This document shows, one piece after another, positions 16,373 to 30,010 of a DNA stretch of 64,000 nt. Positions within the stretch are counted from its first letter, which is position 1, and each line of letters begins with the position of its first letter. The translations under genes were made by a program, and so were the position numbers. Below the pieces are notes generated by a model. That model had not been told where the DNA came from and ran no database searches. It saw only the letters and a program-made list of their open reading frames with translations. This stretch comes from DASSUW01 sp963759375. Its GTDB lineage: Bacteria > Actinomycetota > Thermoleophilia > Solirubrobacterales > Solirubrobacteraceae. The stretch is taken from the NCBI GenBank assembly GCA_963759375.1, contig CAVWYY010000006.1:248001-312000 (forward strand). The letters are read 5' to 3'.

Positions 16373-16802
16373 CGAGCCAGGTCCCGACGCCGAGCAGCAC
16401 GACGCCCGACAGCCTGACCGCGGTCACCGGCGAGCGCTCGACGCCGAGCCAGCCGAAGTGGTCGATCGCCAGCGCGACCGCGAGCTGCGCGGCGATCGTC
16501 AGCGCGGTGAGGCTGCCGACTCCCAGCGCCCGCACCGTGAAGACGATGCTGCCGACGAACAGGCCGCCGACCAGTCCGCCGCCGAGCGCGACGTGCAGCG
16601 GCGCGTCGCCGATACGGCGGATGCCGCCGACGCCGTCGGTGACGACGGCGAGCGCGAGCAGGGCGATGAACGAGACGAACAGGGCGACCACCGACGCGTT
16701 GACGCCGCCGACGGTCCGCCCGAGCTGCGAGTTCAGCGGCGCCTGCACGGCGACGAGACCGCCGATCACCGCCGCCACGACGACGGCGACGTTTCTGTCC
16801 AC
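16359..16802 (-). CDS. YdcZ-type (DUF606) DMT-superfamily membrane protein
   Basis: 147 residues with five hydrophobic segments: one at the N-terminus (VAVVVAAVIGGLVAVQAPLNSQLG, a hallmark of the YdcZ family), then four more ending in VVLLGVGTWLVIRD. The GTG start overlaps the polA stop by one base (TAGTG), so it is probably co-transcribed with polA. It is convergent with the cupin gene. The family is a half-length drug/metabolite transporter; the substrate is unknown. Confidence 0.85.
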   Translation of the reverse strand: MDRNVAVVVAAVIGGLVAVQAPLNSQLGRTVGGVNASVVALFVSFIALLALAVVTDGVGGIRRIGDAPLHVALGGGLVGGLFVGSIVFTVRALGVGSLTALTIAAQLAVALAIDHFGWLGVERSPVTAVRLSGVVLLGVGTWLVIRD

Positions 16803-19396
16803 TACTTGGCCTCGAGCCAGTTCGGCCCGATGCCGGGTTCGACGGCCAGCGGCGGGTCGAGGTCGGCGGCGGCGACCATCTCGCGCGCGATGATCTCGGC
16901 CGCCCGCTGAGCCTCTTCCTCAGGTCCTTCGGCCAGCAACTCGTCGTGGATCTGCAGGATCAGGCGGGTCTTCAGGCCCTCGGCGGCGAGCGCGTCGTGG
17001 CAGCGCACCATCGCGACCTTGATGATGTCCGCCGCGGTTCCCTGGATCACCGAGTTGACGGCGAGGCGCTCGCCGAGCTTGCGCGTCTGCCAGTTGCGCG
17101 CGCGGATCTCCGGGATCTGGCGGCGGCGGCCGAACAGCGTGCTCACGTAGCCGTGCTGCTCGGCCTGCTCGACGGCGTCCTTCATGAACTGGGCGACCGC
17201 CGGGAAACGCTCCAGGTAGCGGTCGATGAACTCCTGCGCCTCCTCCTGCGGGATCTGCAGGCGGTCGGCGAGGCCGTACGCGCTGAGGCCGTAGACGATC
17301 CCGTAGTTGACCATCTTGGCTTTCGAGCGCATGCCGTGGTCGAGTTGCTCGGGCGGCACCTCGAACACCTTGGAGGCGGTCTCCGTGTGCACGTCCTCGC
17401 CGCGCAGGAAGATGTCGCGCAGCACCTGCTCGTTGGCGATGTGGGCGAGCACGCGCAGCTCGACCTGCTCGTAGTCGACCGAGATCAGGACGTTGCCGGG
17501 CTCGGCCACGAAGCACTGGCGGATCACGCGCCCGGTCTCGGTGCGGATCGGGATGTTCTGGAGGTTCGGGTTGATGCTCGCGAGGCGGCCCGTGGCGGCG
17601 TTGGTCTGCAGGAACGTCGTGTGCAGCCGGCCGTCCTCGCCGATCCAGGCCGGGAGCGGCTCGAGGTAGGTCTGGACGAGCTTGGTCAGCTCGCGGAAGC
17701 GCTCGATCTTGGGGATGATCTCGTGCTCGTCGCGGATCGCCTGCAGTACGCGGGCGTCGGTCGAGAAGCCGGTCTTGCCGCGACGCTTGCGCGAGAGGCC
17801 GAGCTTGACGAACAGCACCTCGGCGAGCTGCTGCGTCGAGCCGATCATGAACTCCTCGCCCGCGAGGTCCCAGATCTCGCGCTCGAGCCGCTCGGCGTCG
17901 ACCCGGATGCCGCTCGCGGCCGCCTCCAGGCGCTTCGTGTCGAGCTTGACGCCGACCTTCTCGGTCTCGCGCAGGACGTGCACGAGCGGGAGCTCGATGT
18001 CGTTCAGCAGGTCGGTCAGCCCGCGCTCCTGCAGCTGCGTGCGCTGCTGGGCGGCGAGGTCGTGGATGAGCACCGCGCGGGCGGCGTTCTCGTCGTCGGC
18101 GGTCACGGCCAGGCCGCGCTCCTCGCACAGCTCGTCGAGCGGGAAGCCGCGACGCGCGGGGTCGAGCAGGAAGGCGGCGAGCTCGGTGTCGAAGACCAGG
18201 TTGGCCGGCACTTCGCCGAGCGCCTTGGCGTCGTGCGCGACGACCGGGCGGTCGCCGGCGGCGGCGACGAGCTCGACCGGGTCGTCGACCTCGCCGGCCA
18301 GCGCGTGATCGCCGCCCGCGAAGGCGCCGAACCGCCACTTGGTGCTCACCGGGATCAGCTCGCCCTCTGGCGCCTCGGGCGCGACCGCCACGAGCATCAG
18401 CTCGTCGCCCTTCAGCTTGGCCACGTCGGCAGCGCCGCCCTGCCTGACGGGCACGGCGCGCGCCTCGGCCGCCTCGGGGCGCGGGATCTCGGCGGCCTCG
18501 GCGGCGAACAGCGCCTCCTCGAGGCGGCGCAGCGGGTCGCGCAGCTCCCACTCGCGGAACACGGGGCGCAGGTTGGCGCGGTCGGGAACCTTGGTGAACT
18601 CGGCCTCGAGGTCGAGCTCCACCGGGACGTCGGTGACCATCGTGGCGAGCTGCTTCGACAGCCGCGCGGCGTCGGCGTGCTCGGTGAGGTTCTGCTTGCG
18701 CTTGGCGCCGGAGATGTCGTCGACGTGGCTGAGCACGCCCTCGAGGTCGCCGAAGCGCTGCAGGAGCTCGGCGGCGGTCTTGTCGCCGATGCCCGGGACG
18801 CCCGGGATGTTGTCGCTCGTGTCGCCCTTGAGGCCGATGAAGTCGGGCACCAGCTCGGGCGGGATGCCGTAGCGCTCGACGACGCCCTCGCGGTCGTAGA
18901 CCTTCGTGTCGGTGATCCCGCGCGAGGTGGTCATGATCCGCACGCCGTCGCCGACCAGCTGGTAGGCGTCGCGGTCGCCGGTCACGACCATCACGGGGAT
19001 CTCGCGGTCGCGCGCCTGCGTCACGAGCGCGGCGATCACGTCGTCGGCCTCGAAGCCCTCGACGGAGATGTTCCGGTACCCGAACGCCTCGACCAGCGGG
19101 CGCAGGTGCGGCCACTGCTGCTTCAGCAGGTCGGGCCGGCTGCTGCGCTGCGCCTTGTAGTCGGCGGACAGCTCCTTGCGACCGCTCATGCCGGCGTCCC
19201 AGACGACGACGGTCGGCACTTCGCCGTAGTCGGTGAGGATCTTCACGAGCATCGACGCGAAGCCGAATATCGCGTTCGTCGGGCGCCCGTCGGAGGTCGC
19301 GATCGACTCCGGGAGCGCGAAGAACGCGCGATACGCGAGCGAGTTCCCGTCGATCAGGAACAGCTCGCGGGGCGAGTCTCCGTTGCTCTGGGCCAT
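16802..19396 (-). CDS. polA: DNA polymerase I
   Basis: 864 residues in the standard order. The 5'-3' nuclease domain covers about 1-295 (LFLIDGNSLAYRAFFALP, GDRDAYQLVGDG, GLKGDTSDNIPGVPGIGDKTA). A 3'-5' exonuclease-like domain follows in which the usual DxE metal motif is not visible, so proofreading is probably lost. The polymerase domain starts near 480, with motif A DYEQVELRVLAH, motif B RSKAKMVNYGIVYG and motif C QIHDELLAE. It fills gaps in repair and removes Okazaki primers. The ATG gives MAQSNGDSPRELFLIDG, a normal N-terminus. Confidence 0.97.
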   Translation of the reverse strand: MAQSNGDSPRELFLIDGNSLAYRAFFALPESIATSDGRPTNAIFGFASMLVKILTDYGEVPTVVVWDAGMSGRKELSADYKAQRSSRPDLLKQQWPHLRPLVEAFGYRNISVEGFEADDVIAALVTQARDREIPVMVVTGDRDAYQLVGDGVRIMTTSRGITDTKVYDREGVVERYGIPPELVPDFIGLKGDTSDNIPGVPGIGDKTAAELLQRFGDLEGVLSHVDDISGAKRKQNLTEHADAARLSKQLATMVTDVPVELDLEAEFTKVPDRANLRPVFREWELRDPLRRLEEALFAAEAAEIPRPEAAEARAVPVRQGGAADVAKLKGDELMLVAVAPEAPEGELIPVSTKWRFGAFAGGDHALAGEVDDPVELVAAAGDRPVVAHDAKALGEVPANLVFDTELAAFLLDPARRGFPLDELCEERGLAVTADDENAARAVLIHDLAAQQRTQLQERGLTDLLNDIELPLVHVLRETEKVGVKLDTKRLEAAASGIRVDAERLEREIWDLAGEEFMIGSTQQLAEVLFVKLGLSRKRRGKTGFSTDARVLQAIRDEHEIIPKIERFRELTKLVQTYLEPLPAWIGEDGRLHTTFLQTNAATGRLASINPNLQNIPIRTETGRVIRQCFVAEPGNVLISVDYEQVELRVLAHIANEQVLRDIFLRGEDVHTETASKVFEVPPEQLDHGMRSKAKMVNYGIVYGLSAYGLADRLQIPQEEAQEFIDRYLERFPAVAQFMKDAVEQAEQHGYVSTLFGRRRQIPEIRARNWQTRKLGERLAVNSVIQGTAADIIKVAMVRCHDALAAEGLKTRLILQIHDELLAEGPEEEAQRAAEIIAREMVAAADLDPPLAVEPGIGPNWLEAK

Positions 19397-19596
19397 ACGC
19401 CTTCAAGGCTAGATGAGTGCGTGGCGCCTCGGGACGCCCATTCCGCAGCGAGCGCGGTTCGCCGGAGGGGGTCTCGCCGCTATGCTGGCGGGTCCATGCG
19501 GCTCCGGAGGCAGATCACCGGTGCCATCGCACGCCGGGCGTCAGGCACTGCCACGCGCTGCGCAATCGAGAGCTGCCACTGAAGGGTTCCAAGACG
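19397..19596. promoter_or_regulatory. Divergent intergenic region of polA and the repeat-protein gene
   Basis: About 200 bases with no gene. For the plus-strand gene a plausible promoter is TTCGCC at 19458-19463 and TATGCT at 19481-19486 (17-base spacing), giving a leader of about 105 bases. AAGGG at 19582-19586 can serve as its ribosome site. I see no conserved riboswitch or other structure. Confidence 0.4.
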
Positions 19597-21052
<1,456 letters not shown>

Positions 21053-21274
21053 TACGCGCGGCCGGAAGTACGGCGCATAACCCGGCGTAGTCCGGGTCGT
21101 CGCTGCCGGTGCACGGCATCCGCGAGCATGCTGGTGGCACGTGAGGAGCCGGGTGCCGGCAGCGGCGGGCCGGGCCCGCCGGAATGCGTCGTAGTTCGGT
21201 CGCGTGTACTAGTACGCGAATCCCCCGAATCGGGTGAGGCGGGGTCCCCCGGCCTCACAACATGATGCGCACGC
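21053..21274 (+). other. Intergenic region with GC hairpins
   Basis: 222 bases without a supported gene. Two hairpins are visible: ACCCGG/CCGGGT around 21078-21095 and a GGCGGGCC-G-GGCCCGCC stem at about 21162-21178. Neither has a T-run, but they may end transcription of the upstream gene. A 12-base word (TACTAGTACGCG) covering the upstream stop codon recurs at 21207. No promoter stands out for the downstream transporter. Confidence 0.35.
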
Positions 21275-22450
21275 ATGCGTAGGCCGAAGCTCTACCGCAG
21301 GACGCATCACGAGGGCCCGGGCGGCGGCGAGACCGAGTTCGTCGAGGTCGACGCCGCCGAGCTGTCCGGCCTGTTCGCCGCGCCCAGGTGGCTGCGCGAC
21401 CTCGGGCTGATGTCGTGGCTGGTCGTCGGCGTGTTCGTGCTCGTCGGCGGCTTCGTCTGGTTGCTCGCACTCACACAGACGATCGTCGTGCCGGTCGTCA
21501 CCGCCGCGATCCTCGCCTCGGTGCTGGCACCCGTCGTCCGCTTCCTGAAGCGCCACAGAGTGCCCCGCGGCGCCGGCGCGGCGCTCGTGCTCCTGCTCGT
21601 CATAGTCCTCGCCGGCGTGTTCGTGCTGCTCATCGTGGGTGGCATCTCCTCGGAGGCGAGCCAGATCAGCGGCGCGCTCCAGAAGGGCGCGAGCAAGGTC
21701 GAGGGCTATCTGAAGGACCTCGGGATCAGCTCCGACGGCGCGTCCAAGGCCAAGAGCGACGCCAGCGGCTCCCTGAGCAGTGCCTTCCACGCGCTCACCG
21801 ACGGCCTCGGCAAGGCGCTGAAGGAGCTCGCCGGGCTGGCGATATTCCTGTCCTTCACCGCGCTGAGCCTGTTCTTCCTGCTCAAGGACGGACCCGTCAT
21901 TCGGGGCTGGCTCGAGCGTCACATGGGCGTCCCGCTGCCCGTCGCCAAGGCGATCAGCACCCGGACGATCGGCTCGATGCGCGGCTACTTCACGGGCGTG
22001 ACGGCGGTCGCGGGGTTCAACGGCATCGTGATCGGGCTCGGCGCTCTCGTGCTCGGGGTTCCCCTCGCCGGCACGATCGCGGTCGTCAACTTCGTCGCCG
22101 CGTACATCCCGTATCTCGGCGCCTGGAGCGCCGGCGCCTTCACGGTCCTGATCGCGCTCGGCGATCTGGGGCCGAGCGGCGCGCTGGCGATGGGGGTCAT
22201 CGTCCTGCTGGCCAACGGCGCGCTGCAGCAGCTCATCCAGCCGATCGCGTTCGGCGCGGCGCTGGGCATCCACCCGCTGGCGGTGCTGATCGTCACGATC
22301 GCCGGCGGCGCCCTGTTCGGCACGATCGGTCTGATCATCTCCGCGCCGCTCACCTCGGCCGCGGTCAAGGTCGCCGCCGACCTGGGCCGCGCCCGCGCCG
22401 CCGAGGCGAACGCACAGGCGCCCGCAGAGGCGCCCGCGCCGGCGACCTGA
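21275..22450 (+). CDS. AI-2E/PerM-family transporter
   Basis: 391-residue inner-membrane protein of the PF01594 family. The pattern is two N-terminal helices (LVVGVFVLVGGFVWLLAL, IVVPVVTAAILASVL), a helix near 105, a long soluble stretch with SEASQISGALQKGASKVEGYLKD, and four to five helices to the end including FNGIVIGLGALVLGVPLAG and NFVAAYIPYLGAW. Members export AI-2 or act as sodium/proton antiporters; the substrate here is unknown. An Ala/Pro tail ends the protein. Confidence 0.88.
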   Translation: MRRPKLYRRTHHEGPGGGETEFVEVDAAELSGLFAAPRWLRDLGLMSWLVVGVFVLVGGFVWLLALTQTIVVPVVTAAILASVLAPVVRFLKRHRVPRGAGAALVLLLVIVLAGVFVLLIVGGISSEASQISGALQKGASKVEGYLKDLGISSDGASKAKSDASGSLSSAFHALTDGLGKALKELAGLAIFLSFTALSLFFLLKDGPVIRGWLERHMGVPLPVAKAISTRTIGSMRGYFTGVTAVAGFNGIVIGLGALVLGVPLAGTIAVVNFVAAYIPYLGAWSAGAFTVLIALGDLGPSGALAMGVIVLLANGALQQLIQPIAFGAALGIHPLAVLIVTIAGGALFGTIGLIISAPLTSAAVKVAADLGRARAAEANAQAPAEAPAPAT

Positions 22451-22475
22451 CACGCGGCCACCCGCAGGTCGCGTC

Positions 22476-22481
22476 TAGTAT
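22476..22481 (+). promoter_or_regulatory. Candidate -10 element of the malic enzyme gene
   Basis: TAGTAT lies 11 bases upstream of the GTG start at 22493, so transcription would begin at about 22488 and leave almost no leader. No Shine-Dalgarno sequence is present between them, in line with a leaderless mRNA. Confidence 0.4.
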
Positions 22482-22492
22482 CCGGCCCGCCG

Positions 22493-23976
<1,484 letters not shown>

Positions 23977-23980
<4 letters not shown>

Positions 23981-24855
23981 GGGTCACGCTGACCGGTGCC
24001 ACCGGTCGCCTCGGGAGCCTGCTCGCAAACGCACTCCAGGAGCGCGGCGACGAGGTGACGATCCTGTCGCGCAACCCGGACAAGGGCGTGCAGTACGACC
24101 CGATGAACGCGCCCGCGCCCCCGGAGGCGCTGGCGGGCCGCGACGCGATCGTCCACCTGGCCGGTGAGGACATCGCTCAGCGCTGGAGCGACGAGACGCT
24201 GCGGCGGATCAAGGACTCGCGCGAGATCGGCACGCGCAACCTGGTGGCCGGCATCGCGCAGGCCGACCCGCGCCCGAAGGCGCTGATCTCCGCCTCGGCG
24301 GTCGGCTACTACGGCAACCGCCCGGACCCGATCGACGAGGACGCCCCACCCGGCAACGACGTGCTCGCGGACATCTGCGTCACCTGGGAGCGCGAGGCCG
24401 ACAAGGCCGCCGAGCTCGGCCTGCGCGTCGTGAAGGTGCGCACCGGCGTCGTGCTCGACCGCCACGGCGGCGCGCTGGAGAAGATGCTGCTGCCCTTCCG
24501 GCTCGGCGTCGGCGGCCCGGTCGCCGGCGGGAAGCAACCGCTGGCCTGGGTCCACTACGACGACGTCGTCGGCATCTACCTCCGCGCGATCGACGACGAG
24601 CGCTGGACCGGCGCGGTCAACGCCACGGCCCCCGAGCCGGTGAGCAACACGACGTTCTCGAAGGCGCTCGGCCGTGCCCTGAACCGCCCGGCGTTCACCC
24701 CCGTCCCAGGCTTCGCGATCAAGCTGTTATACGGCGGCATGGCCAAGCTGGTCGTCGAAGGCCAGTACGCCCGCCCCCGCCGGACACTGGACCTCGGCTA
24801 CGAGTTCCGCCACCCCGACCTCGACGAGGCGCTGCGCTCCGCATTGCAGGCTTGA
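23977..24855 (+). CDS. TIGR01777-type NAD-dependent epimerase (SulA/YfcH-like)
   Basis: 292 residues. The N-terminal Rossmann motif GATGRLG is at about 7-13, with IVHLAGEDIAQRWSDE near 56 and the family-diagnostic SASAVGYYGNRP near 107. PLAWVHYDDVVGIYLRAI and the C-terminal DLGYEFRHPDLDEAL are also typical. The ATG overlaps the malic enzyme stop (ATGA). The cellular role of this family is unclear; sugar-nucleotide epimerase-like chemistry is assumed from fold. Confidence 0.92.
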
Positions 24856-25526
24856 AGGACGACCGCTACGACCCGCTCCCGGGTCTCACCGAGATCCCGG
24901 CCTGGCTGATCCGCAAGCTGTCGCGGCGCGGGCGCTGGATCGCCGGCCTGGCGGGCGTCGCGATGCTCGTGATCATCGGGATCGCGCTGGCGATCAGCAT
25001 CCCGAAGATCAACGACAGCAAGGCGGACCGCGCGGCGGCCGAGCGCGCCGCCGCCGCCGAGCGCGAGGCGGCACTTGTGGCCGAGCTCAAGGCCGAGCAG
25101 CGGCTGCGCGAGGGCTCCGGCACGTCGTCGAAGGGTCTCGAGGGCGCCGCCGCGATCGAGGCGCGCCGGCAGCTCGCGACCGAGCTGGCCGCCTCGGTGA
25201 AGGGCGACGCGCTGCGGCGCGTGCGGACCGGCGAGTTCGCCCACGCGGTCACGCGCGTGGAGTGCGAGCGCTACCCGCGCGGCGCCCGCGGCGAGGACCC
25301 GGCGACCAACCTCGCGAGCCCCACGGGCCGCTACTCGTGCCTGGCGATCACCGCCGACGCCCCGCAGACGTCCGAGACCAGCCCGAGCAGCATCGGCTAT
25401 CCCTACCGAGCGGCCGTGGACTTCCCGGCCGGGCGCTTCACGTACTGCAAGGTGAGTGGCCGGCCCGGCGAAGGATCGCTGTCGCGCAAGGTTCTGGTGC
25501 GAGTCCCGAAGGCCTGCGGAGGCTGA
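24852..25526 (+). CDS. Single-pass membrane protein, unknown function
   Basis: 224 residues starting at a TTG that overlaps the previous stop (TTGA). A short cytoplasmic N-terminus (KDDRYDPLPGLTEIPAWLIRKLSRRGRW) is followed by one membrane helix at about 33-52 and an Ala/Glu/Arg-rich stretch likely to be a coiled coil (about 55-105). A small exported domain containing two or three cysteines (VECERYP, GRYSCLAI, FTYCKVSG) completes it, suggesting disulphides outside the cell. I do not recognise the family. It is co-transcribed with the epimerase and malic enzyme genes. Confidence 0.7.
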   Translation: MKDDRYDPLPGLTEIPAWLIRKLSRRGRWIAGLAGVAMLVIIGIALAISIPKINDSKADRAAAERAAAAEREAALVAELKAEQRLREGSGTSSKGLEGAAAIEARRQLATELAASVKGDALRRVRTGEFAHAVTRVECERYPRGARGEDPATNLASPTGRYSCLAITADAPQTSETSPSSIGYPYRAAVDFPAGRFTYCKVSGRPGEGSLSRKVLVRVPKACGG

Positions 25527-25567
25527 GAGACGACACATCGCCGCCGCTGCGCCCATAAGAGGACGCG

Positions 25568-25879
25568 ATGGCGATGCCCCCCGACCTCGATCGCCTCGGC
25601 GAGCAGCTCGTGGGTGCCGCCGGCCACACGCTCGACAAGCGCCGCCGGCGCAGCGAGATCCGGCGGCGGATGGCGACGGCCGGCATCATCGGCGGGATCG
25701 CGTTCGCGGTGCTCACGCCGGCGCCGCTGGGCACGGCCGTCCGCACCCTCTCGGGCGCCACGCTGGCATCAACCACGGAGCGCCCGTGGTGCGACCTCCC
25801 GCGCGGCACCGGCTTCCGGCTGGAGCGGTGCGCGCCGGCGGCTGCCGCCGTGCCGCACCGCCCCTATGCCTGGCGCTGA
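25568..25879 (+). CDS. Small membrane protein, hypothetical
   Basis: 103 residues. A basic N-terminal region (HTLDKRRRRSEIRRRMA) is followed by one hydrophobic helix (about 37-57), then a short Cys-containing tail (PWCDLPRGTGFRLERCAPA). It sits 41 bases after the preceding gene in the same direction, and its 3' end overlaps the convergent liv-operon gene by 16 bases. It may belong to the same exported set as its neighbour. No family is recognised, and the assignment as a real gene rests on position and topology only. Confidence 0.5.
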   Translation: MAMPPDLDRLGEQLVGAAGHTLDKRRRRSEIRRRMATAGIIGGIAFAVLTPAPLGTAVRTLSGATLASTTERPWCDLPRGTGFRLERCAPAAAAVPHRPYAWR

Positions 25880-26111
25880 GCGTCCTCGACCTTGGCCCGG
25901 CCGATGGGGCCGATCTGCTTCCACTTGGACTCGGGCTTCGCGGGCCAGAACAGCCAGATCACGGTCCCGATGACGCTGAGCAGGAGACCGAACGCGAGGC
26001 CGAGCTTCTCGCCGTAGCCCTTCCGCTCGGACAGGTACGAGGCGACAATCGCCGCCAGCAGCCACAGGTACGTGAGCCACAGCGCCGCCGCGCCTAGGAG
26101 AGCGAAGATCG

Positions 26112-26115
<4 letters not shown>
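25864..26115 (-). CDS. Small two-helix membrane protein ending the liv operon
   Basis: 83 residues: helix one at about 3-26 (FALLGAAALWLTYLWLLAAIV), a charged turn with SERKGYGEK, helix two at about 38-58, and a cytoplasmic tail (KPESKWKQIGPIGRAKVEDAQRQA). The ATG overlaps the livF stop (ATGA), so it is translated with the branched-chain amino acid transporter. It may be an accessory subunit or a passenger. I do not recognise it as a named family. Confidence 0.72.
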
Positions 26116-27621
<1,506 letters not shown>

Positions 27622-27625
<4 letters not shown>

Positions 27626-28866
27626 GCGCGGGTGCTGTAGAGGGTTTCCTCGGAGACCTCGTCGCCGTGCGTCAGCTCCTCCGCGCGCCTTCGCTCCGGC
27701 AGCAGGCCCTGAGGCCGCAGGATCATCATGATCACCAGCAGGAAGCCGTAGATCGCGAACGTGATCTGCGTCATGTCGAAGTCGAGCCCGACGTCGCTCG
27801 GCAGCGTGTTGAGCACGTCCGGGATCAGCCAGTTGTTGATGAACGACAGGACGATGGCGCCGAGCACCACGCCCCAGATCGAGCCGAGGCCGCCGAGGAT
27901 CACCATGCCCAGCACCAGGATCGAGAAGTAGAACTGGAACTGGTCGGCGTTGACGGTGTTCAGGAACGATCCGAGGTAGGCGCCGGCGATGCCGCCGAAC
28001 GCGGCGCCGGTGCCGTAGGCCATCAGCTTGGTCTTGACCGACGGCACACCCATGGCCACGGCGGCGACCTCGTCCTCGCGCAGCGCGATCCAGGCGCGGC
28101 CGAGCCGCGAGTCGCGCAGGCGGAAGTTCACGAACAGGACGACCGCGACGAGCCCCAGCGCCACCCAGTACCACGGCCTGAGGTTGAGCGACGTGAACGG
28201 GTCCACGAATGGGATGTCGATCTTGTCCACCGGCGTGATGCCCTGCCGTCCCGCGGTGAACGTCTGGTCGGCTCCGAACGTGTTCTCCAGCGCACCGCCG
28301 ATGATCGGCACGCCCGAGAGCTTGATCTCGTCGCCGTTGACGGCGATGCGGCCGATGATCTCGCCGAACGCGAGCGTCACGATCGCGATGTAGTCGCCGC
28401 GCAAACGGAGCGTCGGCAGGCCGATGAGCATGCCGGCGATCGTGGTGAACACCACCGCGACGACGAGGATCAGGAAGAAGTTGAGGTGGATGCCGGGCAG
28501 GTTGGCGGCGAACCCGGTCACGCCGATGTGCCAGCCCTCCTCGTTGCCCACCTGGGAGAAGAAGCCGGACCCGAGCCACCCCATCGTGTAGGCGCCGATC
28601 GCGAAGAAGGCGACGTACCCGAGGTCGAGGAGCCCGGCGAAGCCGACGATGATGTTCAGGCCGAGGGCCATCACGATGTACGCGAGCGCGAGCGTCGCAT
28701 CGCCCATCAGCTGACCGCCCGAGTCGAGGATGAACGGCACCGCGGCGACGACGAGGAAGAAGATCGGGATGAAGGCCTTCTCGGCCCAATCCGGGAGCTC
28801 GAAGCCCTTCTTGGACGCGCTCGGAGGCGCCGCGCCCTGCTCGGTCTCGGCGGCGGCGGTGCTCAT
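27622..28866 (-). CDS. livM: Branched-chain amino acid ABC transporter permease LivM
   Basis: 414-residue permease. A ~25-residue Ala/Ser-rich N-terminus is followed by eight to nine hydrophobic segments and the conserved LivM cytoplasmic loop SRLGRAWIALREDEVAAVAMGV (start of the coupling region) near 270. GLLDLGYVAFFAIGAY is the usual second-helix motif. An extra loop of about 60 residues (GVPIIGGALENTFGADQTF to PFTSLNL) lies between the halves. It ends in a charged tail. The start overlaps the livH stop (ATGA). Confidence 0.94.
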
Positions 28867-29927
28867 CCCGCCTCCCTCGTCTCCTCGCCCAGCAGGCCGG
28901 ACGGCTTGAAGACCATGATCAGGATCAGGTAGACGAACACGACCGCCGGCGTCCACTCGGCGCCGATGCGGTTGTCGGACATCTGCTGGATGAAGCCGAT
29001 GATGAAGCCGCCGAGCACGGCGCCGCGGATGTTGCCGATGCCGCCCATGACGGCGGCCGTGAAGGCCACGAGGCCCGCAGTGAAGCCCTGGAAGTACCAG
29101 ATCGTCGTCTGGTAGAGCGCGTAGATCAGGCCGGCCGCGCCGGCCAGCATGCCGCCGATCAGGAACGTCAGCGAGATCGTCGTGTCGACATTGATCCCCA
29201 TCAGGCGCGCGGCGTCGGGATCCTGCGCGGTGGCGCGCATCGCCTTGCCCAGCCGGCTCTGGCCGATGAAGGTGGTCATCGCTATCAGCAGCGGGATCGT
29301 CACGGCGACGGCGAGCAGGTCGCCGTTGGTGATCTCCACCCCGCTGATCGTGAACAGCTCGTGCTGGGAGCGGATCAGATCCGGGATGCCCTCCTGCGAG
29401 CCGCCGCGCCAGAGCAGGCCGATGTTCTGCAGGATGAAGGAGAAGCCGACCGCGGTAATCAGCGGCGCCAGCTTGGGCGCGCTCCGGAGTGGGCGATACC
29501 CCACCCGCTCGATCATCGTGTTCAGCAGGCCCGACGCGAGCATGGTGATCGGCAGCGCGATCAACAGGCCGACGATCAGCAGGCCCGTGCCGGTGCCCTG
29601 TGTCAGACCGATCGTTCCGAAGAAGCCGGCTGCCACGAACGAGCCGATCATGAAGACCTCGCCGTGGGCGAAGTTGATCAGCTCGACGATGCCGTAGACG
29701 AGCGTGTAGCCGATGGCCACGAGCGCCCAGATGGCGCCGTTCGAGATACCGTCGACGAGGTTGTTGCCGAGCCGGGAGAGATTGTCCGTATCGCTCGTCA
29801 AATCCTGGATCGCGAACCACACGGGCATCGCGAGCAGGACGACGATCAGACCGTACTTCGAGATGAAGTCACGCACCGCCTGACCCGGGGCGGCGGGGCG
29901 CGCTGCGGGAACGCTTGCGGCTTCCAT
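28863..29927 (-). CDS. livH: Branched-chain amino acid ABC transporter permease LivH
   Basis: 354 residues; longer than E. coli LivH because of a ~60-residue N-terminal extension with an extra membrane helix (YGLIVVLLAMPVWFAIQ). The core has ISNGAIWALVAIGYTLVYGIVELINFAHGEVFM and the coupling motif GKAMRATAQDPDAARLMGIN near 230. It forms the membrane channel with LivM. It follows livK after an 83-base gap containing a strong hairpin, so it is probably expressed at a lower level than the binding protein. Confidence 0.94.
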   Translation of the reverse strand: MEAASVPAARPAAPGQAVRDFISKYGLIVVLLAMPVWFAIQDLTSDTDNLSRLGNNLVDGISNGAIWALVAIGYTLVYGIVELINFAHGEVFMIGSFVAAGFFGTIGLTQGTGTGLLIVGLLIALPITMLASGLLNTMIERVGYRPLRSAPKLAPLITAVGFSFILQNIGLLWRGGSQEGIPDLIRSQHELFTISGVEITNGDLLAVAVTIPLLIAMTTFIGQSRLGKAMRATAQDPDAARLMGINVDTTISLTFLIGGMLAGAAGLIYALYQTTIWYFQGFTAGLVAFTAAVMGGIGNIRGAVLGGFIIGFIQQMSDNRIGAEWTPAVVFVYLILIMVFKPSGLLGEETREAG

Positions 29928-29956
29928 GTCGATGGGACTCTTCCAGAAAGACGCTT

Positions 29957-29986
29957 CCGGGGGCGGGAAGTTTTTCCCACCCCCGG
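29957..29986 (-). terminator. Hairpin between livK and livH (partial terminator or mRNA stabiliser)
   Basis: On the minus-strand RNA the 13-base arms at 29986-29974 and 29969-29957 pair fully, with one G-U wobble and a four-base AAAC loop. There is only a weak U-rich stretch after it (UCUUUCU). This kind of structure after a binding-protein gene commonly lowers transporter gene expression relative to the abundant binding protein. Confidence 0.6.
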
Positions 29987-30010
29987 ATGCAGCGACTTTC
30001 TAGCGCTGGC

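Noticed and set aside
16946..19582. Very long plus-strand open frame (over 850 codons) opposite polA
   Set aside because: Antisense shadow of a clear DNA polymerase I; its translation is low-complexity and has no domain, as expected in very high-GC DNA.
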